Assembly: GCA_020160755.1 (NCBI GenBank)
Contig: JAIUPN010000007.1
Location: forward strand, 62,001-126,000
Direction: 5' to 3'
Source: Pseudomonadota bacterium
GTDB lineage: Bacteria > Pseudomonadota > Alphaproteobacteria > Sphingomonadales > Sphingomonadaceae
DNA: 64,000 nt
The translations under genes were made by a program, and so were the position numbers. Below the pieces are notes generated by a model. That model had not been told where the DNA came from, did not search any database, and worked only from the letters and a program-made list of their open reading frames with translations. The first letter of the stretch is position 1, and each line of letters starts with the position of its first letter. Below, piece by piece: positions 16,447 to 24,717 of this stretch.

Positions 16447-16900
16447 ACCCCGCATCGCGCGCCTCGAGGCCGAAAGCGACATCCGCCGCCTGAAAGCGCG
16501 TTACCTCAATGCCTGCGACGCCAAGGATGTGGACGCGATCCGCGCCTGCTTCACCGAGGATGCGGTGATCGATTTTCCGCCCGTCGGCGAATTCGACCTC
16601 GACGGACTGATCGGCGTGTTCACGCAGATGGCGGCGACGACGCCGATCACCGACGTGCATCAGGGGCATAATGCCGAGATCGAGGTGAATGGCGACGAAG
16701 CCAGCGCGCGCTGGAATCTGGGCTATGCGACCTATGACCCGCGCGCCAGAAGCTTCCGGCTGCTCGCCAATTTCTATCATGACCGCTATCGCCGCACCCC
16801 CGAGGGCTGGCGGATCAGCTATAGCCGCTCCGAACCGCGCGCGATCGTGGACGGCACGCTTGCCGAGGACGCGATCAAGGCTGACTGGGTAGCGGGCTAA
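16433..16900 (+). CDS. NTF2-like / SnoaL-like domain protein
   Basis: 155 residues, start overlapping the DUF1214 gene by 14 bp. Signature LKARYLNACDAKDVDAIRACFTEDAVIDFP matches the SnoaL-4 group, similar in style to the proteins at 5436 and 12893 but not a close duplicate by eye. Last gene of the Rieske operon; the next gene converges from the right 16 bp away. Possibly an isomerase, dehydratase or ligand carrier. Confidence 0.82.
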   Translation: MTDLEPRIARLEAESDIRRLKARYLNACDAKDVDAIRACFTEDAVIDFPPVGEFDLDGLIGVFTQMAATTPITDVHQGHNAEIEVNGDEASARWNLGYATYDPRARSFRLLANFYHDRYRRTPEGWRISYSRSEPRAIVDGTLAEDAIKADWVAG

Positions 16901-16916
16901 GCCCGCTCCCAAACCA

Positions 16917-17387
16917 TCAATCGACCAGCGCGCACCAGCGATAGTCGTGCTTGATGAAATTCTGCCCAAGGCTGTAGCGGACACGCCGGACGCCGGGGAT
17001 CTTGTCGATCGTCTGGTGGAGGAAATCGGTCAGTTCGTTGCCGTTTTCGACCAGCGTCATCGCGAGCACGTCGGCGCGGCCGAGCGTCGTCGCGACAAAG
17101 CCGATCTCGGGGAGGCTCGCCAGGCTCTCCGCTACCTTCTCGATGTCCGCGGCGCTGTCCGCCTCAACCCAGAGATAGGCGAGGATCGGGTTGCGGAGCC
17201 GGTTGGCGTTGGTGACCGCGGCGACGCGGATCACCCTGTTGTCGAGCAACCGCTTCAGGCGCGAGCGGATCGTCCCTTCGGTCAGGTCGAATTCGCGGCC
17301 GATCTCGCGGTTCGACACCCGCGCATCATGACCGAGCCGTTCGATGATCTTGTGATCGAGCTCGTCGAGGCTGATCCTGGCGCTCAT
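16917..17387 (-). CDS. Lrp/AsnC-family transcriptional regulator (second of tandem pair)
   Basis: 156 residues from ATG 17387, which overlaps the stop of the upstream Lrp gene. N-terminal HTH: DELDHKIIERLGHDARVSNREIG with recognition helix TEGTIRSRLKRL. The C-terminal RAM/ligand domain ends 'VRRVRYSLGQNFIKHDYRW'. These proteins form octamers or dimers of dimers and sense amino acids or other small acids. Co-translated with a paralogue, and the pair diverges from the ketosteroid dehydrogenase gene, so it probably regulates steroid catabolism. Confidence 0.88.
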   Translation of the reverse strand: MSARISLDELDHKIIERLGHDARVSNREIGREFDLTEGTIRSRLKRLLDNRVIRVAAVTNANRLRNPILAYLWVEADSAADIEKVAESLASLPEIGFVATTLGRADVLAMTLVENGNELTDFLHQTIDKIPGVRRVRYSLGQNFIKHDYRWCALVD

Positions 17388-17959
17388 AGCGGTGCCCACT
17401 CCGGATTATATTTGAAAACCTTGAGCGCGAGGCTGGGGAACAGCCGCTCGACCCCGTCGATCTTGGCAATCACACCGGTCAGAAGATGCTGCATCTCCTC
17501 GAGCGTCTCGGCCACGACCTGGATTTCGAGGTCGTGCGTTCCGATCGCCACATTGACGGTGATGACGCGTTCCAGCTCGGCGATCTCGGCACCGACATCG
17601 CCCGCGGACCGGCCTTTCACCTGCACGCCGACGGGTGCCAGATAGCCAAAGCCCATCGCCGAAAGGTCGCGCATCGCGACGACGCGCACCATGCTGGCAT
17701 CCTCCAGCCGGCGCAGCCGCGTGCGTACCGTCGCTTCGTTCAGCCCCATCTCGCGCGCGATGTCGCGGTTTGCGATCCGGCCGTTCTTGCGAAGCGCGGC
17801 GATGATCTGCTCGTCGACATCGTCGAGCGTCGGCAGCCCATCCCCCTGGTTCGCGTTCGCGGCCTTGCCCCGCGTCCTTTTCCCGGCCTTGGTTGCGGTG
17901 CGCAACGCCACTTCTCCCCAGCTAAACCAGCACCCTGTGCGATGGCGCGTCGACGTCAT
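17384..17959 (-). CDS. Lrp/AsnC-family transcriptional regulator (first of tandem pair)
   Basis: 191 residues from ATG 17959; a GTG at 17911 (175 residues) is an alternative, since the first 40 residues are basic and low in family similarity. HTH: LDDVDEQIIAALRKNGRIANRDIA with recognition helix NEATVRTRLRRL, then the RAM domain ending 'FPSLALKVFKYNPEW'. The basic N-terminal extension (KAGKRTRGKAANANQ) could add DNA contacts. Upstream 177 bp separates it from the divergent FAD dehydrogenase gene. Confidence 0.87.
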   Translation of the reverse strand: MTSTRHRTGCWFSWGEVALRTATKAGKRTRGKAANANQGDGLPTLDDVDEQIIAALRKNGRIANRDIAREMGLNEATVRTRLRRLEDASMVRVVAMRDLSAMGFGYLAPVGVQVKGRSAGDVGAEIAELERVITVNVAIGTHDLEIQVVAETLEEMQHLLTGVIAKIDGVERLFPSLALKVFKYNPEWAPL

Positions 17960-18034
17960 CGATATGCTTCCCACAGACCGTATCGCCGCGTCCCTGTCAA
18001 CATTCATCGATTGTGGCGCAGAATATATAACGGT

Positions 18035-18041
18035 TTGCGTA
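18035..18041 (+). promoter_or_regulatory. TTGCGTA half-site in ketosteroid dehydrogenase promoter
   Basis: TTGCGTAAA here matches the reverse strand at 23220-23228 in the hsaA/hsaC divergent promoter, where the heptamer TTGCGTA occurs three times (23222-23228 reverse, 23316-23322, 23403-23409). It lies about 100 bp upstream of the dehydrogenase start in an AT-rich stretch. Candidate shared operator half-site. Confidence 0.35.
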
Positions 18042-18136
18042 AAGATTTTGCCTTTCAAAAACGCAATCATTATGTAGAACCATGCATGTACCGGAAAGCG
18101 CGAGTTTCCGACGCGGGCACGGCAGGAGCAACAGGC

Positions 18137-19822
18137 GTGGCGTTTCACGAAGTCGACATATTGGTGATCGGATCGGGCGCGGGGGCGCTCACCGCGGCCT
18201 TCACCGCCGCCGATGCCGGGGCCGACGTGCTGGTGGTCGAGAAAAGCGCGCGTTATGGCGGCACATCGGCGACGTCGGGCGGCGGCATCTGGATCCCGAA
18301 CAGTGACGACGCGCGCGCCAAGGGTCATGCCGACGACCCGGACGAAGCGCTGGGCTATATCAAGGCATTGATCGGCGACGATGTGCCCGAAACCAGGCTC
18401 AGGGCCTATGTCGACAATGCGCACCGGATGCTCAGCTATCTCGAGGAAAGGTCCGAGGTCCGCTACACCGCCTATGCCTATTCCGATTATCATATGGACG
18501 TCGACGGCGCGCGCGACGGGTGGCGGACGCACGACCCGATCCCGTTGATGGCCGACAGGCTGGGCGCGGATTTCGAGCGGATGGAACCGCCGCACACGCT
18601 GACTCTGACCTTTGGCCGCTTCACCTGGACGATGGAGGAAGCCAAGCTGCTCCTGACCATGAGCCCCGGTGCCAAGCCTTTGCTGTTCAAGCTGATGCTC
18701 AAATATATGTTCGACCTGCCCTGGCGCTTCAAGACGAAGCGGTCGCGGCGGCTGACCGGCGGCAACGCGCTGATCGGACGGCTGAAGCTGTCGATCGACG
18801 AAAAGGGCGTGCCGCTGTGGCTCAATGCGCCGATGGTCGAGCTGGTCCGGGACAAGAGCGGGATCACCGGCGCGATCGTCGAGCGCGACGGCCAGCGGAT
18901 CGAGGTTCGCGCGCGCCGCGGTGTGATCATTGCGAGCGGCGGCTTCGACCATGATGCCGCGCTGCGCGAGAAATATCTGCCGCAGCCGACCTCTGCCGAC
19001 TGGAGCGCCGGAGTGCCGAGCAACACCGGCGACGGGCTGAAGGCCGGGCTCGCCGCGGGCGCCGCGACCGCGCTGATGGATTCGGCCTGGTGGGGTCCGG
19101 GCTTCCTGCTCGAGGGCGAGGACCGCGCCCGGATCATGTTCGTCGAGCGCGCGCTCCCCTCGTCGATCATCGTCAACCAGGCGGGCAAGCGCTATATGAA
19201 CGAGGCGGCATCCTATCATGTCGCGGGGGGCGAGATGCACCGCTGCAACACCCCCGAAGCGCCCACCGCCCCCTCGTGGTTCGTGTTCGATGCGCGCTAT
19301 CGCGGCAAATATATGCTGGGGCCGATGATGGCGGGCAAGCCGTCGGCCGACGGCCGCATTCCCGAAGCGATGCGCAAGATCCTCAAGAAAGCCGGAACCC
19401 TTGCCGGGCTGGCGAAGGAGATCGGCGTCGACGCCGCCGTGCTTTCCAGGGAAATTACGCGCTTCAATGCCAACGCCCTCAAGGGCGAGGATCCCGATTT
19501 TGGCCGCGGCGCCTCCGCCTATGACCGGCATTATGGCGACGCGTCGGTTACGCCGAATCCGACGCTCGCGCCTATTGCAGAGGCGCCCTTCTATGCCATC
19601 CCCATCTATCCATGCGACCTTGGCACCAACGGCGGGCTGCTCACCGACGACAACGGCCAGGTGCTAGGCGAGGACGGCAAGGTGCTGGGCGGGCTCTACG
19701 CGATCGGCAATGCTTCGGCGGCGGCGATGGGACGGACCTATCCTGGCGCGGGCGCGACGCTGGGCCCGGCGATGACCTTCGGCTGGCTCGCCGCCCGCCA
19801 TGCGACGCGGGCGAACAGCTAG
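18137..19822 (+). CDS. kstD: 3-Ketosteroid delta1-dehydrogenase (KstD-type FAD flavoprotein)
   Basis: 561 residues from GTG 18137, chosen for AGGAG 8 bases upstream; an in-frame ATG at 18086 would add 17 poorly conserved residues. FAD motif GSGAGALTAA (about 12-21), YGGTSATSGGGIWIPN (40-55), the CDLGTNGGL motif (493-501), and the diagnostic C-terminus RTYPGAGATLGPAMTFG, in which Y535 and G539 match the catalytic Tyr/Gly pair of actinobacterial KstD. Y118 is a candidate for the other active-site Tyr. It introduces the C1-C2 double bond in ring A, the step that with 9-alpha-hydroxylation triggers ring B opening. Divergent from two Lrp regulators. Confidence 0.92.
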   Translation: MAFHEVDILVIGSGAGALTAAFTAADAGADVLVVEKSARYGGTSATSGGGIWIPNSDDARAKGHADDPDEALGYIKALIGDDVPETRLRAYVDNAHRMLSYLEERSEVRYTAYAYSDYHMDVDGARDGWRTHDPIPLMADRLGADFERMEPPHTLTLTFGRFTWTMEEAKLLLTMSPGAKPLLFKLMLKYMFDLPWRFKTKRSRRLTGGNALIGRLKLSIDEKGVPLWLNAPMVELVRDKSGITGAIVERDGQRIEVRARRGVIIASGGFDHDAALREKYLPQPTSADWSAGVPSNTGDGLKAGLAAGAATALMDSAWWGPGFLLEGEDRARIMFVERALPSSIIVNQAGKRYMNEAASYHVAGGEMHRCNTPEAPTAPSWFVFDARYRGKYMLGPMMAGKPSADGRIPEAMRKILKKAGTLAGLAKEIGVDAAVLSREITRFNANALKGEDPDFGRGASAYDRHYGDASVTPNPTLAPIAEAPFYAIPIYPCDLGTNGGLLTDDNGQVLGEDGKVLGGLYAIGNASAAAMGRTYPGAGATLGPAMTFGWLAARHATRANS

Positions 19823-19825
19823 AGG

Positions 19826-20581
19826 TCAGCGCGCCAGATAGCCGCCGTCGACCGCGAGCGGGTGGCCGGTGATGAAGCTCGCCTTGTCCGAGCAGAGGAA
19901 GATCACCGCATCGGCGATTTCATGCGCTTCGCCGATGCGGTTCATCGGATGCATTTCAGCCACGAAGCGCGCCGCCGCTTCCTCCTTCACCACCGCATCG
20001 ACCATCGGGGTGCGGATCGCACCGGGGCAGACGGCATTGATGCGAATGCCCTGCGCGGCGTAGCGCATCGCCGCCGAGCGCGTGAGCCCGACGACCGCAT
20101 GCTTCGACCCGCAATAGCCCGCACCCCCGGCGCCCGCCATGCCCGCGATCGACGCGGTGTTGACGATCGCGCCGCGCCCCGCCTTTTCCATATGGCGGAG
20201 TTCCGCGGCCATGCAGAGCAGCAACCCGCGCTGGTTGACCGCGATGGTGCGGTCATAGGCGGCGAGATCGCCCCACGGCGTTTCCATCCCCTCGAGCGAA
20301 ACCCCGGCATTGTTGAAGGCGCAATCGAGCCGTCCCCAGCCCACCACGACATCGTCGACAAAGGCGTCGACCGCGGTCGCGTCGGTGACGTCGAGCGCGC
20401 CATGATGCGCCTCGCCGCCCGCCGCCTCGATCAGCGCAGCGGTTTCGGCGGCGCTGTCGCCATTGAGATCGCCGATCGCGACCTTCGCGCCCTCGGCGGC
20501 AAAGGCCAGCGCAGCGGCGCGGCCGATGCCGCTGCCCCCGCCGGTGACGAAAGCCGTTTTTCCTTCGAACAACAGCGCCAT
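19826..20581 (-). CDS. Short-chain dehydrogenase/reductase, hydroxysteroid-dehydrogenase-like
   Basis: 251 residues from ATG 20581 with a strong AAGGAGG site 5 bases upstream. GGGSGIG coenzyme motif (12-18), Asp after strand two (IGDLN, NAD preference), NNAG near 89, Ser in NTASIAG and YCGSK. Normal ending 'ITGHPLAVDGGYLAR'. Last gene of the leftward dioxygenase-isomerase-thiolase operon. A 3-beta- or 17-beta-hydroxysteroid oxidation would fit next to a ketosteroid isomerase, but beta-oxidation of a side chain or ring fragment is equally possible. It converges with kstD, 3 bp apart. Confidence 0.88.
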   Translation of the reverse strand: MALLFEGKTAFVTGGGSGIGRAAALAFAAEGAKVAIGDLNGDSAAETAALIEAAGGEAHHGALDVTDATAVDAFVDDVVVGWGRLDCAFNNAGVSLEGMETPWGDLAAYDRTIAVNQRGLLLCMAAELRHMEKAGRGAIVNTASIAGMAGAGGAGYCGSKHAVVGLTRSAAMRYAAQGIRINAVCPGAIRTPMVDAVVKEEAAARFVAEMHPMNRIGEAHEIADAVIFLCSDKASFITGHPLAVDGGYLAR

Positions 20582-20598
20582 CGCTGCCTCCTTTTGAT

Positions 20599-21804
20599 TC
20601 AGACGATCTCGAACAGCCCCGCGGCGCCCATGCCGCCCGCGACACACATCGAGACGACAGCATAGCGCACGCCACGCCTTTTGCCCTCGATCAGCGCATG
20701 GCCGACGAGGCGCGAGCCCGTCATCCCGAACGGATGCCCGATCGCAATGCCGCCGCCGTTGACGTTGAGCTTGCCCGGATCGATGCCGAGCTTGTCGCGG
20801 CAATAAAGCGCCTGGCTGGCGAAGGCTTCGTTGATTTCCCAAAGGCCGATGTCGTCGATCTTGAGGCCTGCACGTTCGAGCAGCTTGGGAATCGCGAAGA
20901 CCGGGCCGATGCCCATTTCCTCGGCCTTGCAGCCCGCGACCTGAAAGCCGCGGTAGATGCCGAGGATCGGGATGCCTTCTTTCTCGGCCATCGCGCGGTC
21001 CATGACAACCTGCGCCGAGGCGCCGTCGGACAGTTGGCTCGCATTGCCCGCGGTGATGTGCCTCCCTTCCTTGACGACCAGCCCGTCCCTGAACACCGGC
21101 TTCAGACCCGCGAGCTTTTCGGCGGTGGTGTCGCCGCGCACACCCTCGTCATGCGCCAGCGTCACCTCTTCCTTGCCGGTCTCGTTGCCTTCCTTGTCGA
21201 ACAGCGCCCGGGTGACGGTGATCGGCACGATTTCGTCGGCAAAGCGGCCGGCGGCCTGCGCCGCGCCCGCGCGCTGCTGGCTGGTCGCCGCGAACGCATC
21301 CTGCGCCTCGCGGCTGACGCCATAACGGTCGGCGACGATTTCGGCGGTCTCGATCATCGCCATATAGGCATGGGGATCGGCGGCCTTGATGAACTCCGAC
21401 CGGTTGCGAAAGGCCGGGGTGTGCTTGTTGAGCGTGAGCGAGATGCTCTCCATCCCGCCCGCGACCGCGACGTCGATCTCGTCGGCGATGATGCCGCGCG
21501 CGGCGAGCGCGATCGCATTCAGCCCCGACGAACATTTGCGGTCGAGGGTGAAACCCCCGGTCGAATCGGGAAGCACCGAACCATGGACCGTTAGCCGGCC
21601 GAGATTGTAGCTCTGCGTGTTCCAGTGGTTGCCGACGCCCAGATAGACGTCGTCGACGCGCGCGGGATCGATCCCGGCGCGGGCGATCGCGGCGTTGACG
21701 ACATGCGCCGCCAGCACGGGCGCCTCGGTGTCGTTGAACGCGCCGCGATAGGCCTTGCCGACGCCGGTGCGTGCAGTCGCGACGATCGCTGCCTCGCGCG
21801 CCAT
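20599..21804 (-). CDS. Thiolase family protein (acetyl-CoA acyltransferase)
   Basis: 401 residues. Acyl-carrying Cys91 in LDRKCSSG, '[19 protein letters not shown]' with the catalytic His near residue 357, and the second Cys in [12 protein letters not shown]: the complete degradative thiolase triad. It cleaves 3-ketoacyl-CoA with CoA. In steroid degraders such enzymes act on the side chain or on the C/D-ring fragment after seco-cleavage; which applies here is unclear. Starts one base after the isomerase stop, so the two are coupled. Confidence 0.93.
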   Translation of the reverse strand: MAREAAIVATARTGVGKAYRGAFNDTEAPVLAAHVVNAAIARAGIDPARVDDVYLGVGNHWNTQSYNLGRLTVHGSVLPDSTGGFTLDRKCSSGLNAIALAARGIIADEIDVAVAGGMESISLTLNKHTPAFRNRSEFIKAADPHAYMAMIETAEIVADRYGVSREAQDAFAATSQQRAGAAQAAGRFADEIVPITVTRALFDKEGNETGKEEVTLAHDEGVRGDTTAEKLAGLKPVFRDGLVVKEGRHITAGNASQLSDGASAQVVMDRAMAEKEGIPILGIYRGFQVAGCKAEEMGIGPVFAIPKLLERAGLKIDDIGLWEINEAFASQALYCRDKLGIDPGKLNVNGGGIAIGHPFGMTGSRLVGHALIEGKRRGVRYAVVSMCVAGGMGAAGLFEIV

Positions 21805-21805
21805 C

Positions 21806-22183
21806 TCAGGCCTCGACCGCGCGCATGTTGGCGGGGCCCCAAAAGGCGCGCATCTCGGTCACCTTGCCCTCGGCGTCGAACTTGAAGGTGTCGATCACCT
21901 CGATCTCCTTTGCGCCGCCGAAATCGACGAGCACGGTGAAGGCGAAGGCGGCATAGTCGCCGCCGGTGCGCACCGGGCCGTCGAGGCGAAGCTTGGCGCC
22001 GGCCTGCATCGACATCGTATAAAAGGCGTGGATCGCGTCACGTCCCTGGTGGATCGGGGTGCCGATCGGATCCTCGACCGTCGCATCGTCGGCGTAAAGG
22101 CCGGACGCCATCGCGGCGTCGCCCTTGTCGAACGCCTCGACATAGCGCTCGACGGCGCGGACCATATCGTCATGACTGGGCAT
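21806..22183 (-). CDS. ksi: Steroid delta-isomerase (ketosteroid isomerase)
   Basis: 125 residues, the same length as the Comamonas testosteroni enzyme. The start aligns residue for residue: Y14 in VERYV, D38 in [10 protein letters not shown], and the third acidic residue in VIDTFKF at D98 (D99 in C. testosteroni). These are the oxyanion-hole Tyr, the proton-shuttling base and the second oxyanion-hole acid. It moves the double bond of 3-oxo-delta5 steroids to delta4. Together with kstD and the meta-cleavage genes it fixes the pathway as steroid degradation. Lies 47 bp downstream of the extradiol dioxygenase. Confidence 0.92.
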   Translation of the reverse strand: MPSHDDMVRAVERYVEAFDKGDAAMASGLYADDATVEDPIGTPIHQGRDAIHAFYTMSMQAGAKLRLDGPVRTGGDYAAFAFTVLVDFGGAKEIEVIDTFKFDAEGKVTEMRAFWGPANMRAVEA

Positions 22184-22230
22184 GAATATCTCTCCAATGA
22201 TGCATTAAGGGGCGGGATGACGACGGCGCG

Positions 22231-23115
22231 TCAGCCGCCGAAATCCCAATGATGACCCCATTCATCTTCCTTGAGGCTGATTGTCGGGGTGAAGCTGGTC
22301 CAGTCGGGCTGGATGCCGCCAAAGCCATATTCGATGTCAAAGCCGCCGGGGCTGCGCATGTAGAAGCTGACCATCTTGTCGTTCATATGCTTGCCGAGGC
22401 TCGACGAGATGTGGACGTTCGCCGCCTTCGCACGGTCAAGCGCGCGCCCGACATCGTCGAGGCCGGGCACCTCGACCATCATGTGGACAAGCCCGCTCGG
22501 CACAGGGAATTCAGCGAGCGCGACCGTGTGATGGCGTGGATTGTCGCAATGGAGGAAATGCATACCCAGCCCCACGTCGGGGCCACCCGGCACATGGACG
22601 CGCATCTCGTCGCTGTCGCCGAAGCCGAGCAGATCGATATAGAAGGCGCGCGTCTCGGCGAGCTTCGCCGCGGGGAACACGACATGCCCCATCCCCATTT
22701 CGCCGGTGATGAATTCGGGGACACCGGCGGGCGAGACGAAAGGCGCGCCGTCGACGACGCGGCCCCAGCCGATTTCGAGCCGGTTGCCCGACGGGTCGGC
22801 GCAACGGACGAATTCGACGACATGGCGATCCTTCGCCTCCGCCTCCGAAGCGGGTTCGACGGCGACGCCGGCATCGCGCAGCCCCGCAATACCGCGATCG
22901 AACGCGGCCTTGTCGGGATAGACGAGACCCGCCGCGTGAAACTGCTCGGCGTCGCCCGCCCGAATCAACATGCGGAACGGACGCTCGTCCATACGCAGTC
23001 GCAGGCCGCCCTCATGGTCGGTCGCGCGCATTCCCAGCACCTGCTCGCCATAGGCGCGCCAGGCTTCGACATCGGCCGTATCGACCACGACATAGGCCAG
23101 TGACCTGATCGCCAT
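22231..23115 (-). CDS. hsaC: Extradiol dioxygenase, 3,4-DHSA 4,5-dioxygenase (HsaC/TesB type)
   Basis: 294 residues in two vicinal-oxygen-chelate modules. Iron ligands in the C-terminal module are H144 (GMGHVVF), H211 (LVHMMVEV) and E262 (FDIEYG), the type I extradiol triad. Local runs such as FITGEMGMGHVV, NPRHH, VHMMVEV and 'SFYMRSPGGFDIEYG' follow mycobacterial HsaC closely. It opens the catechol ring of 3,4-dihydroxy-9,10-secosteroid. First gene of the leftward operon, with AGGGGA upstream of ATG 23115. An aromatic-catechol dioxygenase is the alternative, less likely in this company. Confidence 0.93.
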   Translation of the reverse strand: MAIRSLAYVVVDTADVEAWRAYGEQVLGMRATDHEGGLRLRMDERPFRMLIRAGDAEQFHAAGLVYPDKAAFDRGIAGLRDAGVAVEPASEAEAKDRHVVEFVRCADPSGNRLEIGWGRVVDGAPFVSPAGVPEFITGEMGMGHVVFPAAKLAETRAFYIDLLGFGDSDEMRVHVPGGPDVGLGMHFLHCDNPRHHTVALAEFPVPSGLVHMMVEVPGLDDVGRALDRAKAANVHISSSLGKHMNDKMVSFYMRSPGGFDIEYGFGGIQPDWTSFTPTISLKEDEWGHHWDFGG

Positions 23116-23221
23116 TCACTCATCCCCTGCGGACGGGTGCTCCGGCACCCTGAATCGAGCGCAAGCTACAGGCGAAAATTCGTCATATCAAGTGCGATAC
23201 GTAAAATATTGCTCTAAAATT

Positions 23222-23233
23222 TACGCAAGCTGT
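23222..23233 (-). promoter_or_regulatory. Candidate operator, hsaC side
   Basis: TACGCAAGCTGT, the exact reverse complement of 23398-23409 on the other side of the intergenic region, about 110 bp upstream of the hsaC start. Adjacent bases form TTTACG, pairing with CGTAAA about 20 bp away. Confidence 0.5.
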
Positions 23234-23394
23234 ATATTTTTGTACATCGCGTTGCACATATCGTCCGTCAATCGCTCGGCCTGAAGCCCCCGACGCCCCT
23301 ACGGCAAGCTCCGCTTTGCGTATTGCATCCACGCCCTCAATGCGCAGCTCACCATTTCAAACGGCCTGAAGCAGCATTTTGCACAGAATCGGGA

Positions 23395-23430
23395 TTGACA
23401 GCTTGCGTAGTAGAATGCATCATTCTCTAC
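23395..23430 (+). promoter_or_regulatory. Probable hsaA promoter with overlapping operator and palindrome
   Basis: TTGACA at 23395-23400, then 17 bases, then CATCAT (23418-23423, 4 of 6 matches to the -10 consensus). The 12-bp operator copy ACAGCTTGCGTA (23398-23409) overlaps the -35 end. A second palindrome, AGAATG-CAT-CATTCT (23412-23426) flanked by GTAG and CTAC, overlaps the -10. A regulator bound here would block RNA polymerase, consistent with repression. Confidence 0.5.
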
Positions 23431-23493
23431 GAATATGGGAACAATATCGCAATGCGGCAGTCCGCAAGCGCATAAAATGGTCGAGGAGAGCAT

Positions 23494-24705
23494 ATGGCTA
23501 CCGCCCCGAAACAAGCTGGCGAATCCACCGCCCCCGCCGCCGACGAGCTGATCGCTCGCGCCCGCGCGATGATCCCGGCGCTCAAGGCGCGCGCGCGCCA
23601 GACGACACTCGACGGCAATGTCCCCGCCGAAACCGTCGCCGAGATGCAGGAAGCGGGCTTCTTCCGCATCCTGCAGCCAAAGCGCTGGGGCGGCTATGAA
23701 ATGCATCCCAATGTCTTCTTCGAGGTGCAGAAGGCACTCGCCGAAGGCTGCATGTCGACGGGCTGGATCTATGGCGTGCTCGGCTGCCACCCCTATGAGC
23801 TCGCGCTCTTCCACGACGAGGCGCAGCGCGAGGTGTGGGGCGACAATGGCGGCGCGATGCTCGTCTCGTCGACCTATCAGCCGGTCGGCAAGGTCGAGAA
23901 GGTCGAGGGTGGCTTCTATCTTTCGGGCCGCTGGGGCTTTTCGTCGGGGTCGACGCATTGCGGCTGGGTGCTGCTCGGCGCGCTCAACTTCGATACCGAC
24001 GGCGGCCCGCCCGACATGCGCACCTTCCTGCTCCCGCGCGGTGACTATCAGGTCATCGAGGGGACGTGGGACGTCTTCGGGCTGCAGGGCACCGGCAGCT
24101 TCGACATCCTCGTCGAACGCGTCTTCGTTCCCGAACATCGCACCCACCGCGCGAGCGACGGCTTTGCCTGCACCAATCCCGGCCAGGCCGAGAATGACGG
24201 CCCGCTCTACCGCCTGCCCTGGGCGCAGGTCTTCGTCCGCTCGGTGTCGACCGCGGCGTTCGGCGGCGCCCGCGCGGCGGTCAATGCCGCGATGGAGATC
24301 ATGCAGGGCCGCATCTCGACCAACACCGGCAAGGCGTCGAAGGCCGATCCTTTGCTGCACGGCGCGATCGCCAGAGCGCATGCACAGATCCTCGAGATGG
24401 AACTGACGCACCAGACGACCTTCGACCGGCTGATGGCGAAGTCGGAGAGCGGCGAGCCGATCACGCTCGAGGAGCGCGCGCTTTATGCCTATCAGTCCTC
24501 GACCGTCGTGCGGCGGCTCGCCGAGCTGGTCGACGGCATGGTCCAGCTCCTCGGCGGCCGCGCCGTCTATATGTCGAGCGCGATCATCCAGCCGTGGCTC
24601 GACCTCAACGCCGCGCGCGCGCACGTCGCGAACGATCCCGGTAACCGCACCACCGACGTTGTGATGACGATGCTCGGCGAACCGCCCGCCTTCACATTCA
24701 TGTAA
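23494..24705 (+). CDS. hsaA: Flavin-dependent 3-HSA monooxygenase, oxygenase component (HsaA/TesA2 type)
   Basis: 403 residues with acyl-CoA-dehydrogenase fold. Group D flavoprotein monooxygenase features: helical N-terminus with 'VAEMQEAGFFRILQPKRWGG', the substrate/flavin region 'GWIYGVLGCHPYELALF', 'GRWGFSSGSTHC', and 'VFGLQGTGSFDI'. With a separate flavin reductase (HsaB) it hydroxylates the aromatic ring A of 9,10-secosteroid at C4 to give the catechol cleaved by HsaC. No reductase gene is found in the window. GAGGAGA precedes ATG 23494. First gene of the rightward operon. Confidence 0.9.
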   Translation: MATAPKQAGESTAPAADELIARARAMIPALKARARQTTLDGNVPAETVAEMQEAGFFRILQPKRWGGYEMHPNVFFEVQKALAEGCMSTGWIYGVLGCHPYELALFHDEAQREVWGDNGGAMLVSSTYQPVGKVEKVEGGFYLSGRWGFSSGSTHCGWVLLGALNFDTDGGPPDMRTFLLPRGDYQVIEGTWDVFGLQGTGSFDILVERVFVPEHRTHRASDGFACTNPGQAENDGPLYRLPWAQVFVRSVSTAAFGGARAAVNAAMEIMQGRISTNTGKASKADPLLHGAIARAHAQILEMELTHQTTFDRLMAKSESGEPITLEERALYAYQSSTVVRRLAELVDGMVQLLGGRAVYMSSAIIQPWLDLNAARAHVANDPGNRTTDVVMTMLGEPPAFTFM

Positions 24706-24717
24706 GAGGAAACCGCC

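Larger units (their letters stand above)
23116..23493. promoter_or_regulatory. Divergent promoter region of the hsaC and hsaA operons
   Basis: 378 bp with no gene. The first 160 bp next to hsaC are AT-rich. It contains a 12-bp inverted repeat pair at 23222-23233 and 23398-23409, a CGTAAA(N14)TTTACG pair nearby, the heptamer TTGCGTA three times, a likely promoter at 23395-23423 and a palindrome over its -10 region. Arrangement suggests one operator in front of each operon bound by the same regulator. Confidence 0.75.

Noticed and set aside
5436..16900. The three SnoaL-like proteins as further ketosteroid isomerases
   Set aside because: They lack the Tyr14/Asp38/Asp99 arrangement seen in the isomerase at 21806-22183 and belong to the longer SnoaL-4 style group.
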